The position numbers and the translations under genes are program-made. The notes beneath the pieces are model-generated. The model was not told the origin of the DNA, did not search any database, and saw nothing but the letters and a program-made list of their open reading frames with translations. Shown piece by piece: positions 42,382 to 54,967 of a stretch of DNA of 64,000 nucleotides. The DNA lies in assembly GCA_964036155.1 (NCBI GenBank), contig OZ038422.1, positions 83,413,201-83,477,200 on the forward strand, in the 5' to 3' direction. The stretch comes from Diploscapter coronatus (lineage: Eukaryota > Nematoda > Chromadorea > Rhabditida > Rhabditidae). Every line of letters starts with the position of its first letter. Within the stretch, counting starts at the first letter, position 1.

Positions 42382-45076
42382 TTATTCAATTGATTGTGAC
42401 TCTGCCTGCTCTTCGTCCATGTTAATTTTCTCTGCATCATTCTCATCCAGAATCTCCACATCCGTTTTGATTTCCCGATTGAATAGCTCTTGTTCTTCTG
42501 TGTTCGTTCTGCTTGTGCACGGTTCTTGGTCATCGAATTGTGCAGATGGGCTGGAATTTGAAGAAGAAGAAGAAGAACAGGGACTGGTACTGTGGGATAC
42601 CTGAAATCGAACACAATTTCAAAACGAATTCATGAAATTTCGAATATTCTTTTCACCCCCAGATAATGGTAGATTTTTATCAGACACTTCAATAAAAGTC
42701 AAAATGTTGGAGAAAACTGGGGTTTAGGTTATAATTTTAAGAAAATTTCCGAGTATGAGAAATATTATTAAAAAAAAAAAGAATCTAATTCTTACATACC
42801 CGATTGGAAGCACTCGTGATCTGTGTGTTCTTGAAAACGAAGAATTTCGGAGGCATCCGATTCAGCAGGAAGTGCTCTTCGTCGAAACACATCACTGAAA
42901 TGGCCAACACCTGTTTCAAGTCCCAATGCTGAAAACGTATAATCCACTCAAAATTCGGGAAAAAACGACAGAACCAGCTATTTGATGTGGAAAAAGCTCA
43001 TCGTTTCACAAGTGATGTTTGATGATTGGGATGAAATAAAGAGTTTCTTAGAAAAGAATAACTGAAAAAACCTACCACCAAATTATTCTTGTAACACGTC
43101 GTTTTGCAGTGTGCCTTTTTCGTGTGGTTTCGAATTGTAAAGCAGTCAGCGGCCTGAAATAATTATCAATCAGATTTTTAAATACTTTTTTTTTTTTAAA
43201 AAGTTTTAATTTCAAACCTTGAAACTACACAGGGTGCAGATATAGAGTGGATTTTTGAAATGGGCGAACATGTGAAATGCGACGTGCCGGATGATCATCT
43301 GAAAAAAGCTTTGATGAATTTTCAAATCATCCAAATCTTATTGACAGCTTGTAGATAACAAGATATCACGATACATGGCATGGAACATTAGCATGAAACA
43401 AATACCGTATCCTATTTTGCTCGTGTGTTCCATGTTAGAATGCCACGGTGTTTAGAATTTGCCGTCTGATTGAAATCTGCCAAGTGTTCGACCCACCTCG
43501 TTGTATCCGGATTGGAAGTGCTGTTTGCAGATGTTGCAGAAAGTGATATCGTTGGGTCTGTTGATAACCACCTCGCTTCTCCTCTCTGGTTCGTTCGAGT
43601 CCCGAGGCACAAACCCATTCGCGATGTCTCTCCATTCTTCCAGAGATCGCAGCTCAAACACAATTTTGTTGATTGTATTTTAGCGGCTTCTTGGATTTTC
43701 ACTTTGTTTCTCCTTCAATTCGTGTATTTCACCAAATAAGTGAAATTTAGAAATGTTGAAGGTTCAAGTTAGTGATAAATTCAAGGGGGTGAATCCGAAC
43801 TAATTATCATACAAACCTCGACTTGCATTCCATCGAAGCACTGTTTTGTGCAAGTGTCGATTTTGCTCTCGATTTCGGGCGAATTGACCTCAGCCGCGAC
43901 GTAGGCAGAGCCCTTGTGATACTTGCCGATGTGAGCGTTGATCGTGTTTCGCAGGTAGTGCCGAAAAGTGCACACGGGGCATTTGAAAATCGCCAACTAA
44001 AATGCTATTTTGTTATAAATCAGGGTTAAATCAATAAGATTTTCAGGTTAGTATTCAGATATGACTAAATTTGAGCAAGCGAAATCATGAAAAAGAATAT
44101 TTAGAAAATCGAAGAAAAGTACTCCCATCACAAAACTTTGGGGGGAAGTATCCGCAGCCAAAAATTTCAACCCTACCCCTTCGTCCTGATGGAGATGAGA
44201 TAGAGCGTGCCTCTTCTTCTCGTTATCGGATGGATACATGTACTTGTCGCATATATTGCATTGTATGCGCGGTAACGTCCTGTAAAATGAAACCACTATT
44301 TGTTTCTCGTTCAATCTATTTCTAAATTTTCAGTTCGTTAATTTTGACGGGAGAATTACGTGTGATACAAAGAGTGTGGAGAACAGATAAAGAAAATAGT
44401 ATTTCAAAACTAATTCTAAAGTTAAAAATTGAAATTTAAACAAATATTGTGAAACCTACTTTTTGTTCTCGTTTGAAGTGGTTGGGGGTCTGTATGGGAC
44501 AGGCAGATCTGGCTTGATTCCGACTTTCCCCAAAATCTGCCGCAATTCTTCTTCCTTATCTGGATCAGAAACGAACATTATCTGCAAAAAAAAATATTCG
44601 TCTGAAACATTTCATCATTTATAAAAATAAAGAAGCTTTTTGCAAGTTCTCATCAATTTCTGAAAAGAATAGAACCGAAAAATGTTTAAAAAAAAACAAG
44701 CTAATTTAGGGGGAGAAGAACTTGAAAATTTACCGACGGATTCGAATTCCTGTGATTGGCCCAAGCGTGATCTGCCAGCTTCTTCTTCGACACTCGATTC
44801 ACGTTGCAAATCGTGCACTTGTACGGCGCCCATTCCAGATGATCAAGCATTACGTGCTCCTCAAATTTGAAATTCAAGAAACTTCTAAAAAATAAGTGAA
44901 CCTCAAGTGCTTCCGTAGTTTCCTCATTTAGCGAACACGCTGGACAGATTGTCGAGGGCAGGGGAGAGGGCTAAAATTATTTATTTTAAGTTTTTCATGG
45001 TTTTAAAACAGTTTAATTTTAATCAAAATGAATTTACCATGACTTTGGAGACGAACCGCACGCCTGGAACGACCAT
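42382..45076 (-). CDS. Six-finger C2H2-type zinc-finger protein (paralogue A)
   Basis: Putative nucleic-acid-binding protein of an uncharacterised family. About eleven exons splice in frame from ATG at 45076 (8 nt after a TTTTTCAG site). Six fingers occur as three pairs: CPACSLNEETTEALEEHVML with CTICNVNRVSKKKLADHAWA; CNICDKYMYPSDNEKKRHAL with CPVCTFRHYLRNTINAHIGK; CNICKQHFQSGYNEMIIRHV with CTLCSFKAADCFTIRNHTKK. Finger 2 is followed by the family linker IMFVSDPDKEEELRQIL. A CFDEEHFLLNRMP segment and a Ser-rich, then acidic tail end the protein (SQSIE). It is the most diverged of the three paralogues and sits 248 bp upstream of DDX56 on the same strand. Function is unknown; no close named orthologue is recognised. 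Confidence 0.8.
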
Positions 45077-46539
45077 TTTTGCTCTGAAAAAGGATAATTT
45101 TGAAAAAAAAATCATAATCTAAAATGTTTTAGATATTGAAATCCCGGAAAATCAGGGGGTCATCTTTGAAATTTAAATTCAAACAGAATTATCACTTTAT
45201 CGGGAATAAAGAATAAATTAGAAAAAAGAAAGACCGACTATCTGATTTGTCGCGATTTGATCTGGAACTATTTCAACGTAAATATTCCATCAAAACACGT
45301 CGCGACAAATCCAAGTTACCAAAAGACCAGATACTCAGTTTTTTTCAGTACTCAAACAAATGCAGGAATGAAAAGTAGCATTAACTGATATTCCTACATT
45401 CTTAAACGAAAGATTTCTGTCTGGTTAGCGACTAGAGTAGTTGTGTTGAAGGAAGAAAATAATAAAATATCAGCAAAAGCAGAAGACAGGAAACTGCGCG
45501 CTTGTCAAAATGCGTTAAATTTTAATAGTGAATAACCTCCGAATTTGACAGCCAGCTCGATGGCACTGATCTTCATGAAATACAAGAATCAGAAGGAGCG
45601 AAAAATTTGAGAAAAAAAAGAAACGAAAATTCCCAAGAAGAAGCGACTTTGAACAGACTTGCGCGCATTTTAGCAAGTAGTGGAAATGAAAACGAATGAA
45701 TGAAAAGAAAAAGAGAGAGAGAGAAGAAGAGAAAAAAGAGGGTAACTTCGGCAAAGAGGTAAGAGTAACTTGAGGGTAACTAGTGCAGAAGGCCCTTACC
45801 TCTTGATCGGTCTGTCTGTGAACTTCGAGGATATGAGTATCGACTAGCTACTTGGCTGCGAAACATTGTCCGCATTCTAGGCACTTCCAGGGGTTGAACC
45901 TCTAATGGCCGCCCATTAGGTGAGCCTGAAAGTAGAACAAAAAAGCATTTGCTATGAATACAAAAAAATGTTTGGGTGCTTCAAAAATTTGCAACTCCGA
46001 CCTCGAGTGCTTCGTAGGAAATCTCACAAACCTCGCATGAGGGACAGTCGTAGCCTTTTGGTATACTCATGCTGAAAGTTTTTTTTTATTTTGAAAATGA
46101 GTAAAATCTCATCAAATATTACCGTCCCGATAATCAACGGAATAATGCCAAATAATAAAATGTGAAAAAAAAAAAAATTTTATTACTTGGAAATAAAATG
46201 AGAATCAAACTTAAAGCACAACAAGTTAAATTATCAAAAGTTCGTTATACCAAAAAATGAAATTGATAAAACATAAGTTATAAAAAAAAAAGAATCAATT
46301 ATAATAGAAGACGGAAACGTCGATTGAACCATTTTTGAGCAAAAATTCACATATGAAACAGATAGTCAAGTTTTCAAAGATTGCGGTTGATTACATAGAA
46401 CTAGATGGGGACTATGCTCGTGGGGGAGAAAGAATGCACCCACTTTCAATTCTTGAATAGAAATACTATCTCGTTTCATACGGTAAATCACGGCACGCAA
46501 AGTGCAAGTCTTCATGTCGTTTTGATTTCCCGCGTTTAG
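45077..46539. other. Spacer between zinc-finger genes A and B
   Basis: Holds a broken zinc-finger copy (45800-46070). Between 45243 and 45309 an 11-bp perfect inverted repeat (GATTTGTCGCG / CGCGACAAATC) flanks a 45-bp loop. Bases 46080-46540 are A+T-rich without coding support. Confidence 0.45.
45800..46070 (-). pseudogene. Broken copy of the six-finger gene, first two exons
   Basis: The first exon, from ATG at 46070 (one base after ACTTTCAG), reads MSIPKGYDCPSCEVCEISYE and aligns with the start of paralogue C. After a normal intron the second exon aligns with the finger 1-finger 2 region of the family (AHLMGGH, FNPWKCLECGQCFAAK, VDTHILEVHRQT) but carries two in-frame TAG stops, one before FNPWKC and one within finger 2. 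No remaining exons are seen before gene A. This is a decayed tandem duplicate lying between genes A and B. Confidence 0.8.
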
Positions 46540-49500
46540 TCAAAAAGTGTCAACCTTATCTTCGACGGAAAACAACTCATAGCTCGGATCTTCATCTTCG
46601 TCATCGTCATTCCACTCCTCACTTGCACTCTCCCTGCTAGTCGAGGGTTGATCATCTCCTATTTCCACTTCATCATTTCGCTTCTTCATCCCTTTCTGGA
46701 AGTAAAGTAGGCAATTTCACCAAAGATATATGAATGAATCTAGAATTGTCGTTTTGTTCAAACTGACTGAAGAAGATGCTATTTGTAAATCTCAGGCCCT
46801 AAAGCCATGCGAAATAAGGTTAAAAATGGTAGGGAGAAAATACCGTTCCCACACTATCTCTCATGTGACTTAAGGATTCCAGGTTGCCAATAAAACAATA
46901 CCAGAGAGCGTTTTTCGTAGAGCCAGGTTCTCGTCATGATTGTATGTATGTGATCGGCAGACCCGAAACAGAGCTCGCACACCTTCTTCACGTTCTCCAC
47001 GTCCCAGTTCTGCAATTCGTCGTTCTTCAAAGTATCGCGAAATTGAGACAATTCGTAAGTGGATGAACCTTCTGAGAAGTCAATATAAAATAGCCAAAAT
47101 ACTGTGGAAAAATATGCGGACCCTCATATTATTGACGACGTCTGCCTTGTCCTCGTGAACAGACTTGATGTGTCTGGCGACAACTGAGCGATTCGCATTT
47201 CCGAACTTGCACAGGCCACAGACGAACATAGGCTCCTTGTAGAGTTTGAACATGTGAGAGGCGACGTGGGAAAGGACCTGTCTACTACTGTTTCCCATGT
47301 ACATCCAGCGGCAAGTACGGCATTTCAGCTTGAACTTCGGCTTGACCGTCATGCTCCACTGCATATCCGACATTCGCACGGGAGCCGATTCGAGGAAGCA
47401 GTCGTTAAAGACTTCCTGAATTCTTACAACGATCATGAAAATCTGTAGCAACTAAGAAATGATCGGGGATGACGTGAAGAACTATCTTTTTCCACATTAT
47501 TTCTCCCTACTTTCATACCCTCGCCTATCCCTAACTATAGTGCGCACGTCCTTATTTCATCACGTCATCTCAAAATTGCCCAAACCTACCCCTGAGTTTG
47601 CCAACAACTTTTCTTATTTTATTTTTCCTAGAGTCTCTAGCTTCTCTATTCGTTTACAAATGCTAACCCTGTATGTCATCCGCCAACAAATACAATAATT
47701 CATGAATATCTATTTTTGAAGATCTCGAAAGAAATGTTGATCTACTTGGCTGACAGAAATATTTGCGCCAATTTACATATTCTGCAATAACGAAAACGAA
47801 TGATATGCGATAAAACACTAAAAAAGAGGAGGAGGAGAATAATCAGAATCTAACAAATGTATAAATTTCGAGACAAACCCTGGACTTGTCCTTGAATTCT
47901 TGCTCTTCAATGCAGCAGATTGGCTCGTAATTGACGAATCCAGCCTTATCGTGATCACGTTTGACGTGAAACAGGATGCATCCCTTTTTGGTGTGGCCGT
48001 AAGTGCAAGCGGGGAAGGAACATCTGTACGCGCAAACCTGAACAAAATAACAAAGTGGCCGCTAGCCAGAGAAAATGCACAATAGCATGTAGACAAAAAG
48101 TATGCAGAGTAAGGCGCCGAAAATGTAGCAAAAACGAGAAAATAATATGAAACTCGACGGCTAATTTGTTGTTGCACTTTGCGTACTTCCGTCTATTCGT
48201 TATTGCGTATTTTTGCTCACACTTTAGTTCGTTTGACCAAAATGATAAATTAAAATGAGTTTAAAAATAACAAAAAAATACGTTATCATCGGTGCACATG
48301 TGATTGTAGACGTGGTCGATTTTGGTACTTTGGTAATCGTTGACCCACTCCTTGCACCTCTGACATTGACGACGACTGAAACAATTGAGGATAAAACAAA
48401 TAAAACGAGAAGACTGTCTCTTCTTGCATTTTAACAGGCAATTTGGAAATGATAAGACTTGAATACAGGGCTTAAAGTTTGAGATCCGGATATGAGAGCG
48501 ACGTGTGTGTTTACCGTGTCCGTGTTCAAAAGATAAAGTTCGTCACTCGGTGTTATGGAAGAAAAACGTACATAGAAGAAATCTTCGACTGAGCGGCCAG
48601 CATCCAATCGTCATACATCACTCCGTTTACGTTGAGCCCATTTGAACTCGTTGCATTTCTGAATGAGGATTTTATTCGACTGGTAGGAAACTAATAAAAA
48701 TTACTATGAAAAGAGTAAATGAAAGTAGTACCTTTAAAGATTCTAGAAAATTTGATATTTATCGTACTATTTTTATTAATTTTATTAGTTGTCAATAGGT
48801 GTGATACGATAAGTTTTTGAGGTTCGAAATTAGTATCCTTCCCATCAAATATTTTCACTATATCGAACCAGAAAGTGTAAATTATGTACGTCAATTCCAA
48901 AGTCAAGAGCTTATTATATGACCAAATAAATAAAGAACTAAATATCTCCTTACTTGAATGGATCATTCAGACTTGCATTCACTGCATCAGAAACGTCGTT
49001 ATTCTGTCCATCGTTGTAGTTGGAAATTTTGAAAATTCCTCCCTTTTCGTCGCCAACTTCTGGGATGTCTGAAAATAATGCAATTGTTAGTAAATTTTTA
49101 ACTAAAAATAAAATTAAAAATTCGAACAAATTATTTTTTGAAGATTACCTGAGTGATTCTGAAAATCATTGTCATTCATCTGCGAAGTCGATGCCTCGAA
49201 CATCATTTTACTCTCCTCCAAGCTCAAACTCACACTATGTTCAACAGTCGATGGAAATTCCTGCTTCACGTCGAACAACTGAATTTTAGATATGTTGAAA
49301 ATGTACTTCAATGAATGTTCAAAGATAAACGGTAATTTAAAAAAAAAATAGTACGACAAAATACAACGAAATGCGTCGTGCATTTAGAAATTCTGGGAAA
49401 TTTTATGATATTTACCGTCTAATTCTATAAACTTCCAGAAATAAACTAACAGCCTGGTTAGGAGTCGGTGGGGCTTCACTGAATGGAGTGATGGATCTGG

Positions 49501-50337
49501 CCGATGTGACAGGGTCAGCAACGGATTCCGATTTCCCTCTTCCACAGTCGAACACTAGTTGCATAAGTCGACGATGCTCGTTTTCCTTGTTCAAATCGGA
49601 TACGTAGAGAACCTGAATTTTGAAGCATATATTTCAAATAGAAGAATTTCAATCTCTTGAAACCATTCTAGTGGATTTTCATAATGATTTTCTTGCTAAT
49701 TTAAATATGACGGAGAGTTTTTTCTCATCGAATTTCCTCCTACTCTAGACTTCTCGCCTATCCCTAACTGTAAATTCAGTTATTTCTCCATTTTAATTAC
49801 CTATTTTTATCAAGAAATCTTAGGGAATTTCATCCAAGAAGTAAGTTTTATGAACTATAGATTAAATTTAGGAGGAAAATTTCTCAGGTTTCGAAAAAGC
49901 TTAAATATTATTGCCTTGATTGTATTCTGATTGTGAGCGCCTTGAATGTGCCCATCCAGCATACGTTTCGTCGACCGTCGCGCGTTGCACTCCATGCATT
50001 CCCACGGACGAAAATCTAGATGATCTTCCAGAATGTGGGTCTGAAACTCTTAAAAATGGTCCAGTTCGCCAATTCATAATTTCTAGACATTTCATCCACT
50101 TTTTGTTCATCATTTGCATTATTTACTTTCAAACCGAATCGAATTTCAGGCCGGTTGGTTGAATGAACTTCAAAGATGTGCGAAAGTGATTTTTGAGATA
50201 ATGAAAACGAAATACAAATTTCGTCCAATACTGATGAGCGTTCAAAGAATCATTTTTTAACAAAATGAAATACGTCGAACCTCGACGACTTCGTAGGAGG
50301 CATCCATAAAGCTGCACAAAGGACAATTCATTACCAT
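46540..50337 (-). CDS. Six-finger C2H2-type zinc-finger protein (paralogue B)
   Basis: ATG at 50337 lies one base after a GTTTTCAG acceptor. About a dozen exons keep frame to the TGA at 46540. Fingers: CPLCSFMDASYEVVETHILE and CMECNARRSTKRMLDGHIQG; CQRCKEWVNDYQSTKIDHVY and CSFPACTYGHTKKGCILFHV; CRTCRWMYMGNSSRQVLSHV and CGLCKFGNANRSVVARHIKS. The linker after finger 2 is VLYVSDLNKENEHRRLM, followed by ARSITPFSEAPPTPNQ, a short conserved proline box shared with paralogue C. The tail is acidic with SYELFSVEDKVDTF. The intron after finger 2 appears to start with GC (AAG/GCAATA). The splice around 46850-47110 is less certain. Probably a nuclear DNA- or RNA-binding protein; target unknown. Confidence 0.78.
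46795..46870. repeat. Possible degenerate family 1 foldback repeat
   Basis: Contains CCATGCGAAATAAGG, a GGTAGGG block and TCATGTGACTT in the order of the family 1 repeat (21168-21314, 55246-55376), but is shorter and too diverged to define ends. Confidence 0.35.
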
Positions 50338-50667
50338 CCTGAAAACCATGTGATCCAAAAAATAATTTAAAATTGGGGAAGATATCAAAATCCCGATAGT
50401 TAAGGGAATGATGATAAAGAAATAAAATTTCCAAATAACCACTTTATTTTATTTAGGGAAAAGTGAATATCATTGGAAAAAGCAACAAATTAGGCTCATA
50501 GGATCAACGGTATCAAGATAATAAAATGAATAAAACTCGGTATCTACTAAATGAACATTAAGCGATTTTAGCGAAATTAATTTGCATAAAGTTCGATGTC
50601 AAAGAATTTTTGGAATGAACTTTATACATACCCGTTTTTCACTTTCATTTTGGTGAAAACAATAATC

Positions 50668-53600
50668 TTATCCATCGACAGAGAATAGCTCACAGCTCAA
50701 GTCCTCAGTTTCTTCATTCCACTGTGCAGCATCTGCACTGTTATTGCTTGCCGATGAATTTTCATTCTTCATTCCAGCAACTTGCTTCTTCTTTTCACTC
50801 TAAAAATCAAGATGAAAATTCCCGCTAAATTTGGACAGAAAATTCTGAAATCAAAATTTCCAAAGAGGTTTAGTGGTCTCAATAAAATCAAGAATGAGCA
50901 AAATTTCTTTTGTTTATGAGAATTTTGAGTACTTTAGCATCTTTAATTTTAGAACTCAGAAATTTAGCATCTATCTTTGGCATGAGAATTTTAAAAGCGA
51001 ATAGTTTCTCAACTCTAATAAAAACTTTGGAATACTCAAATTTCGATGCTGGACTATCCTTAATTTCTCCGAAAACTTGAATTTTAACTATTTACCGGAG
51101 TGCATTTTCCCGTCTGACAGATCCGCGGCATGCAGTTGAATAGGAAATCGTCAGAGCCAAAGCACAGCTTCGACACCTTCCTGATATTCTTCGCATTCCA
51201 GTTCTCAAATCAAAGTTTCCTTCTCCAAAATTTCGACAGAATGATTTCTAACTTGTGCTAATGAATATGAAAGAAGATTGCGAATGAAGTACTGCGAAAT
51301 TCTATCCCCCTTGATTTCAATTTATTCATTATCAAATCTTTGCGATTAGTGAGGGTTGAAAAAATGTAAAGGGCGGCAAATACAGAATCTCTTATTTTTG
51401 TTTTGATAATATTCACGCATATTAAATCCTTAAAAGGGATGTAATAGGCTGACCTTCAAGTTATTGACGGGCTCTCCCTCTCCGTTATGGGCTGTCTTGA
51501 TGTGAATCTTAATCCTCGAGAACTGCGCCTTCCCAAGCTGACACAGACTGCACACATAGAGCGGCTCCTTGAACAGCTTGAGCATGTGCGTAGCGGCGTG
51601 GAAGACGATGCATCGATTGGGGTTGTTCCCCGTATACGACCACTTGCAGACGAGGCACTTCACGCCCTCCTTCTGCTTGATCGCCTTCCTCCACTCGGTC
51701 GACAGCTTGCGCACAGACGACACTCCGAGGAAGCACTCGTCAAGGACCGCCTGAATTTGACATTCTGTTCTAAGCGTCGTTCTTTTTCCTTTAGCAATCG
51801 AGACTCTATGATCTGATATTGTCGTCGAGAAGGAATGATAAAATGAAAATGATTTGTCATTTGTGACTCTTCATCTTTCGAGATGAATTCTTTCTAATGT
51901 TGAATATTAAAGATAACTGAAATCTCCGAATATTATCCTGCACATTGAAAACCGACCTTAGCCCTTTCATTGAATTCAGACTCGTCGACGTGACTTTTCG
52001 GAGGAAACTGTATGTATTCAGCCTGACCGTGCTCTCTCTTCGCGTGTCCGATGATGCAGACCTTCTTGAAGTGGGTGAATGAACAATTGGGAGAAGAACA
52101 CTTGTAGGCGTGCATCTGAGAATTAGAATATTAGGAAAGTTAAAAGCAGGAGAGGAATGAAAATCGGGGATCTAGATCGGGACATTTGACAGAATAGTCC
52201 GAAATAAATTTGTAACATATCAAAAATCAGCTAGCCCCTGGTCAAAGGCATATATATAATGCTTACGCTCTCATCCAGGCTCATGTGCATATGCGCGTGC
52301 TCCAATCTGAAAGACTCGCAGTCGATCACCCACTGATTGCATTTCAGACACTGCAAGCGGCTGAAACATCGGGAATTAGTAAAGGAATAATTTTGATCAT
52401 AAATAAAAGATTTGGAAATATGCACTGTGTCATGTCCATTTTAACGACAGAAAATGTTTCCCTTTCCATTGCTTCCACGAAACTTCTTTTAGGAGAGAGA
52501 GAGAGATAGCATGAAAATAGAGGGAAAAAGTTTTTCTGCCTTTTAGGTGCGATCAAGAGTAATATGAGAAAGTACCTAATGGAGTGGTTTCCTTTCGAAG
52601 AAGAAGAAGGCTGATCTTCACTCTGCTCCCCGATTACCTTGGAATTCGCCGCGTTTCTGAACAAGCAAAACTTTAACCGTAATAATACAAAATTAGGAAA
52701 ATATTCTACTATTTGGGGAATTCAAAACTCTAAATTTGATCTGAGCTTTTCTGGTTGATTTTATTAAAAAAGAAGTATCCAATTCAAATTCTAGCAATTA
52801 TTCGTTTTTAAACAATTTGAATAAAGATATTTTCCTACTTGAATGATTCATTAAGCATTGCATTGATAGTGGCGAAAGAGTCGATACTGTGCTCCTCGCT
52901 GCCATCAGAAATTTCGACCGCATCATCGTTCACATCGCCATCTTCAGACATGTCTCAAATCATAAGTTTTAAAATAGGCTGGAATAAATGCTCGTTTCTT
53001 TTTCTTCTAGACCGATTATATTTGTGAAAGTTGATTACCAAAATTATTAAGAAAATCAGTGTCATTGAGCTGCGAAGTGGACGCCTCGAACATCATTCTG
53101 TTTGCTGCTTCCAAACTCGATCTCGGATACTCTTTCATGTTTAAATTGAATTCCTGCTTTATATCGAACATCTGAATGAAAATTACATTATCCTAAGAGC
53201 TATGAAACGTCTATCATGATGAAGAAGGGTGTAATTTTACGACTTTATGATGCTCATCACTGTTAGTATCAAAATTTAGACCATAATTATACCACTAATT
53301 ATTTTTAAAATTTTGAGGTATTTGCTTCAGCAACTTGTAAATAACGGACTTGACAGATTCTGTCTCTCTCAGACTTCTCAAGACTCGATCCGCAGAAAAA
53401 ATAGCGTCGTATTGAGAGGAAAAAGATCATGTCTTTTTTTATCCTTTTCTCTCGAAAATATGCCTCGTTTTTTTCCTGCGGGTAGAGTTTTGAAAAGTCT
53501 GATCTCTTCTATTCTATTTCTCCCCTATTCTCCTTTTCCTCTTCCAATAATAAAGTTCGTGGGCTCATAGAAAAAGACACCGGGACACCGATTAGAAAAA

Positions 53601-54683
53601 GACACCGGGTTTTCTAAGAAATAGTATAAGAAAGCAAGAGAAGAAAAGAAAAAAGCCGGTGTCTTTTTCTAACTGGTGTCCCGGTGTCTTTTTCTACGAG
53701 CCAAGTTCGTGAGTTATTTACAAATTAGCTTTGCTCAAATTTCCTGATAATGCTAATAGCAGGCGAAAAAGTAAAGATCTTACCGAATTGATAACCTGAT
53801 TAGGAGTCGGGGGAGCATCGCTGAAAGAAGGAGTGATCGATCTGGCAGAGCTTGCAGTCGGATCGGGAATCGCATCGCATTTCCTCCTACCACTATCCCA
53901 TGCGAGTTGCATAATTCGGCGGAACTCAGCTTCTTTCGCCAAGTCAGACACGTACGTCACCTGAATTGGAACAAATCTCAAAATCATAATTGAAAATAAC
54001 CCGTGAAAAATTGTGATATGATGAAAATCAGTCAATAAAACTTTTGATTATCACTCAGAAAGAGATTCAAATCTCATAGGCTCAATAATGAGCCCGATTT
54101 TTTCTAAGTATTCATAAAGATCTCCAAAATTTTATATGAAAGAAAAACATAAACTACCTCCGCAATGGTGTTCTTGTGAGCAGACAGAATGTGACTGTCG
54201 AGCTGTCGTTTGGTGGGTCTGCGCACGCTGCACTCAATGCATTTCCAAGGACGGAAATCGCCCAGATGATCTTCCAAGACGTGGGCCTGAAATTCAGCCT
54301 CATTTTTTCTGATGAAATGTAAAGTTGATACGTTTTCCTCTTTATTCGTGGCGGTATTTTTGCCTAAGAAGCATCAACTTGGAAGTCGGACTGGTTGTCC
54401 GAAAAGTGACTTTTTGGGCAAAAAATATCGCTACTAATATTTAGAAGCCGCAAAACATAGGTAGAATAATAAATAGGAAAGTAAAGATTTTTTTTTTAAA
54501 TATTATTTCTCCATATCTCGTGTCTCGTGGTTTCGCGTTTTCCAAGTTGTCACTCGATTAACAACCCTTTACAAGGTAGGGAGAGTTGTTCAAAAAGGGT
54601 ATTTTTTGAAAATGGAAAATTCGAACCTCAAGAACCTCGTACTGCGGATCAGTAAAGTTGCACAGAGGACAGTTGATAGACAT
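50668..54683 (-). CDS. Six-finger C2H2-type zinc-finger protein (paralogue C)
   Basis: ATG at 54683 follows a TTTTTAAG acceptor-like site directly. Exons join in frame to the TAA at 50668. Fingers: CPLCNFTDPQYEVLEAHVLE and CIECSVRRPTKRQLDSHILS; CLKCNQWVIDCESFRLEHAH and CSSPNCSFTHFKKVCIIGHA; CLVCKWSYTGNNPNRCIVFH and CSLCQLGKAQFSRIKIHIKT. The linker VTYVSDLAKEAEFRRIM and the box ARSITPSFSDAPPTPNQ match paralogue B, as do the MMFEASTSQ block, the CFGSDDFLFNCMP segment and the tail SCELFSVDG. Two MITE-like elements sit in the intron between the SITPSFSDAPPTPNQ exon and the next exon. B and C are clearly sister duplicates; the second finger pair is the most divergent and its metal ligands need not all be functional. 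Confidence 0.8.
53371..53500. mobile_element. MITE-like inverted-repeat element, family 2 (copy 2)
   Basis: In an intron of zinc-finger gene C. Begins AGACTTCTCAAGACTCGATC and ends GAGTTTTGAAAAGTCT, matching the element at 5682-5800 at both ends and in its inner CGCAGAAAAAATA/TTTTTTTCCTGCG pair. No coding capacity. Confidence 0.75.
53562..53702. mobile_element. MITE with perfect 9-bp target duplication
   Basis: 141-bp element with arms of about 47 bp (GGCTCATAGAAAAAGACACC facing its reverse complement with one change) and an internal doublet of TAGAAAAAGACACCGG in each arm. It is flanked on both sides by the identical AAGTTCGTG (53553-53561 and 53703-53711). A 9-bp duplication is characteristic of Mutator-like elements; assignment beyond that is inference. 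Confidence 0.9.
54372..54555. repeat. Possible family 1 repeat in the first intron of gene C
   Basis: CAACTTGGAAG near 54375 faces TTTTCCAAGTTGTC near 54538. The right side (TCTCGTG...CGTTTTCCAAGTTGTC) matches the right end of the family 1 copies at 21168-21314 and 55246-55376. The middle is not clearly related. Confidence 0.35.
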
Positions 54684-54967
54684 CTTAAAAATCAAATTGC
54701 TAAAAATAAATTTTAAAATGGAAGATATCAAGGTCCCGGTAATCAACGGATCGTCTTGAAATAAATGTAGAAAATAAAATACGATAATTTATTCGGAGAA
54801 GATTTGTTAAACTCAATAAATAATAAAGTTCTTGGGATCACAGTAAAATAACAATTCTTGCACAAACGTTAAATCTTCTGTCCGGAATTCATGAAAGACA
54901 TTTCAATTGAAAATAGTATTTCTTTTCAAACTATTACTTTTGCAATTTTTCCAAGAGATTTATTTTT

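Noticed and set aside
47459..47698. 79-codon + strand frame inside zinc-finger gene B
   Set aside because: It lies in an intron of a well-supported opposite-strand gene and has no recognisable features.
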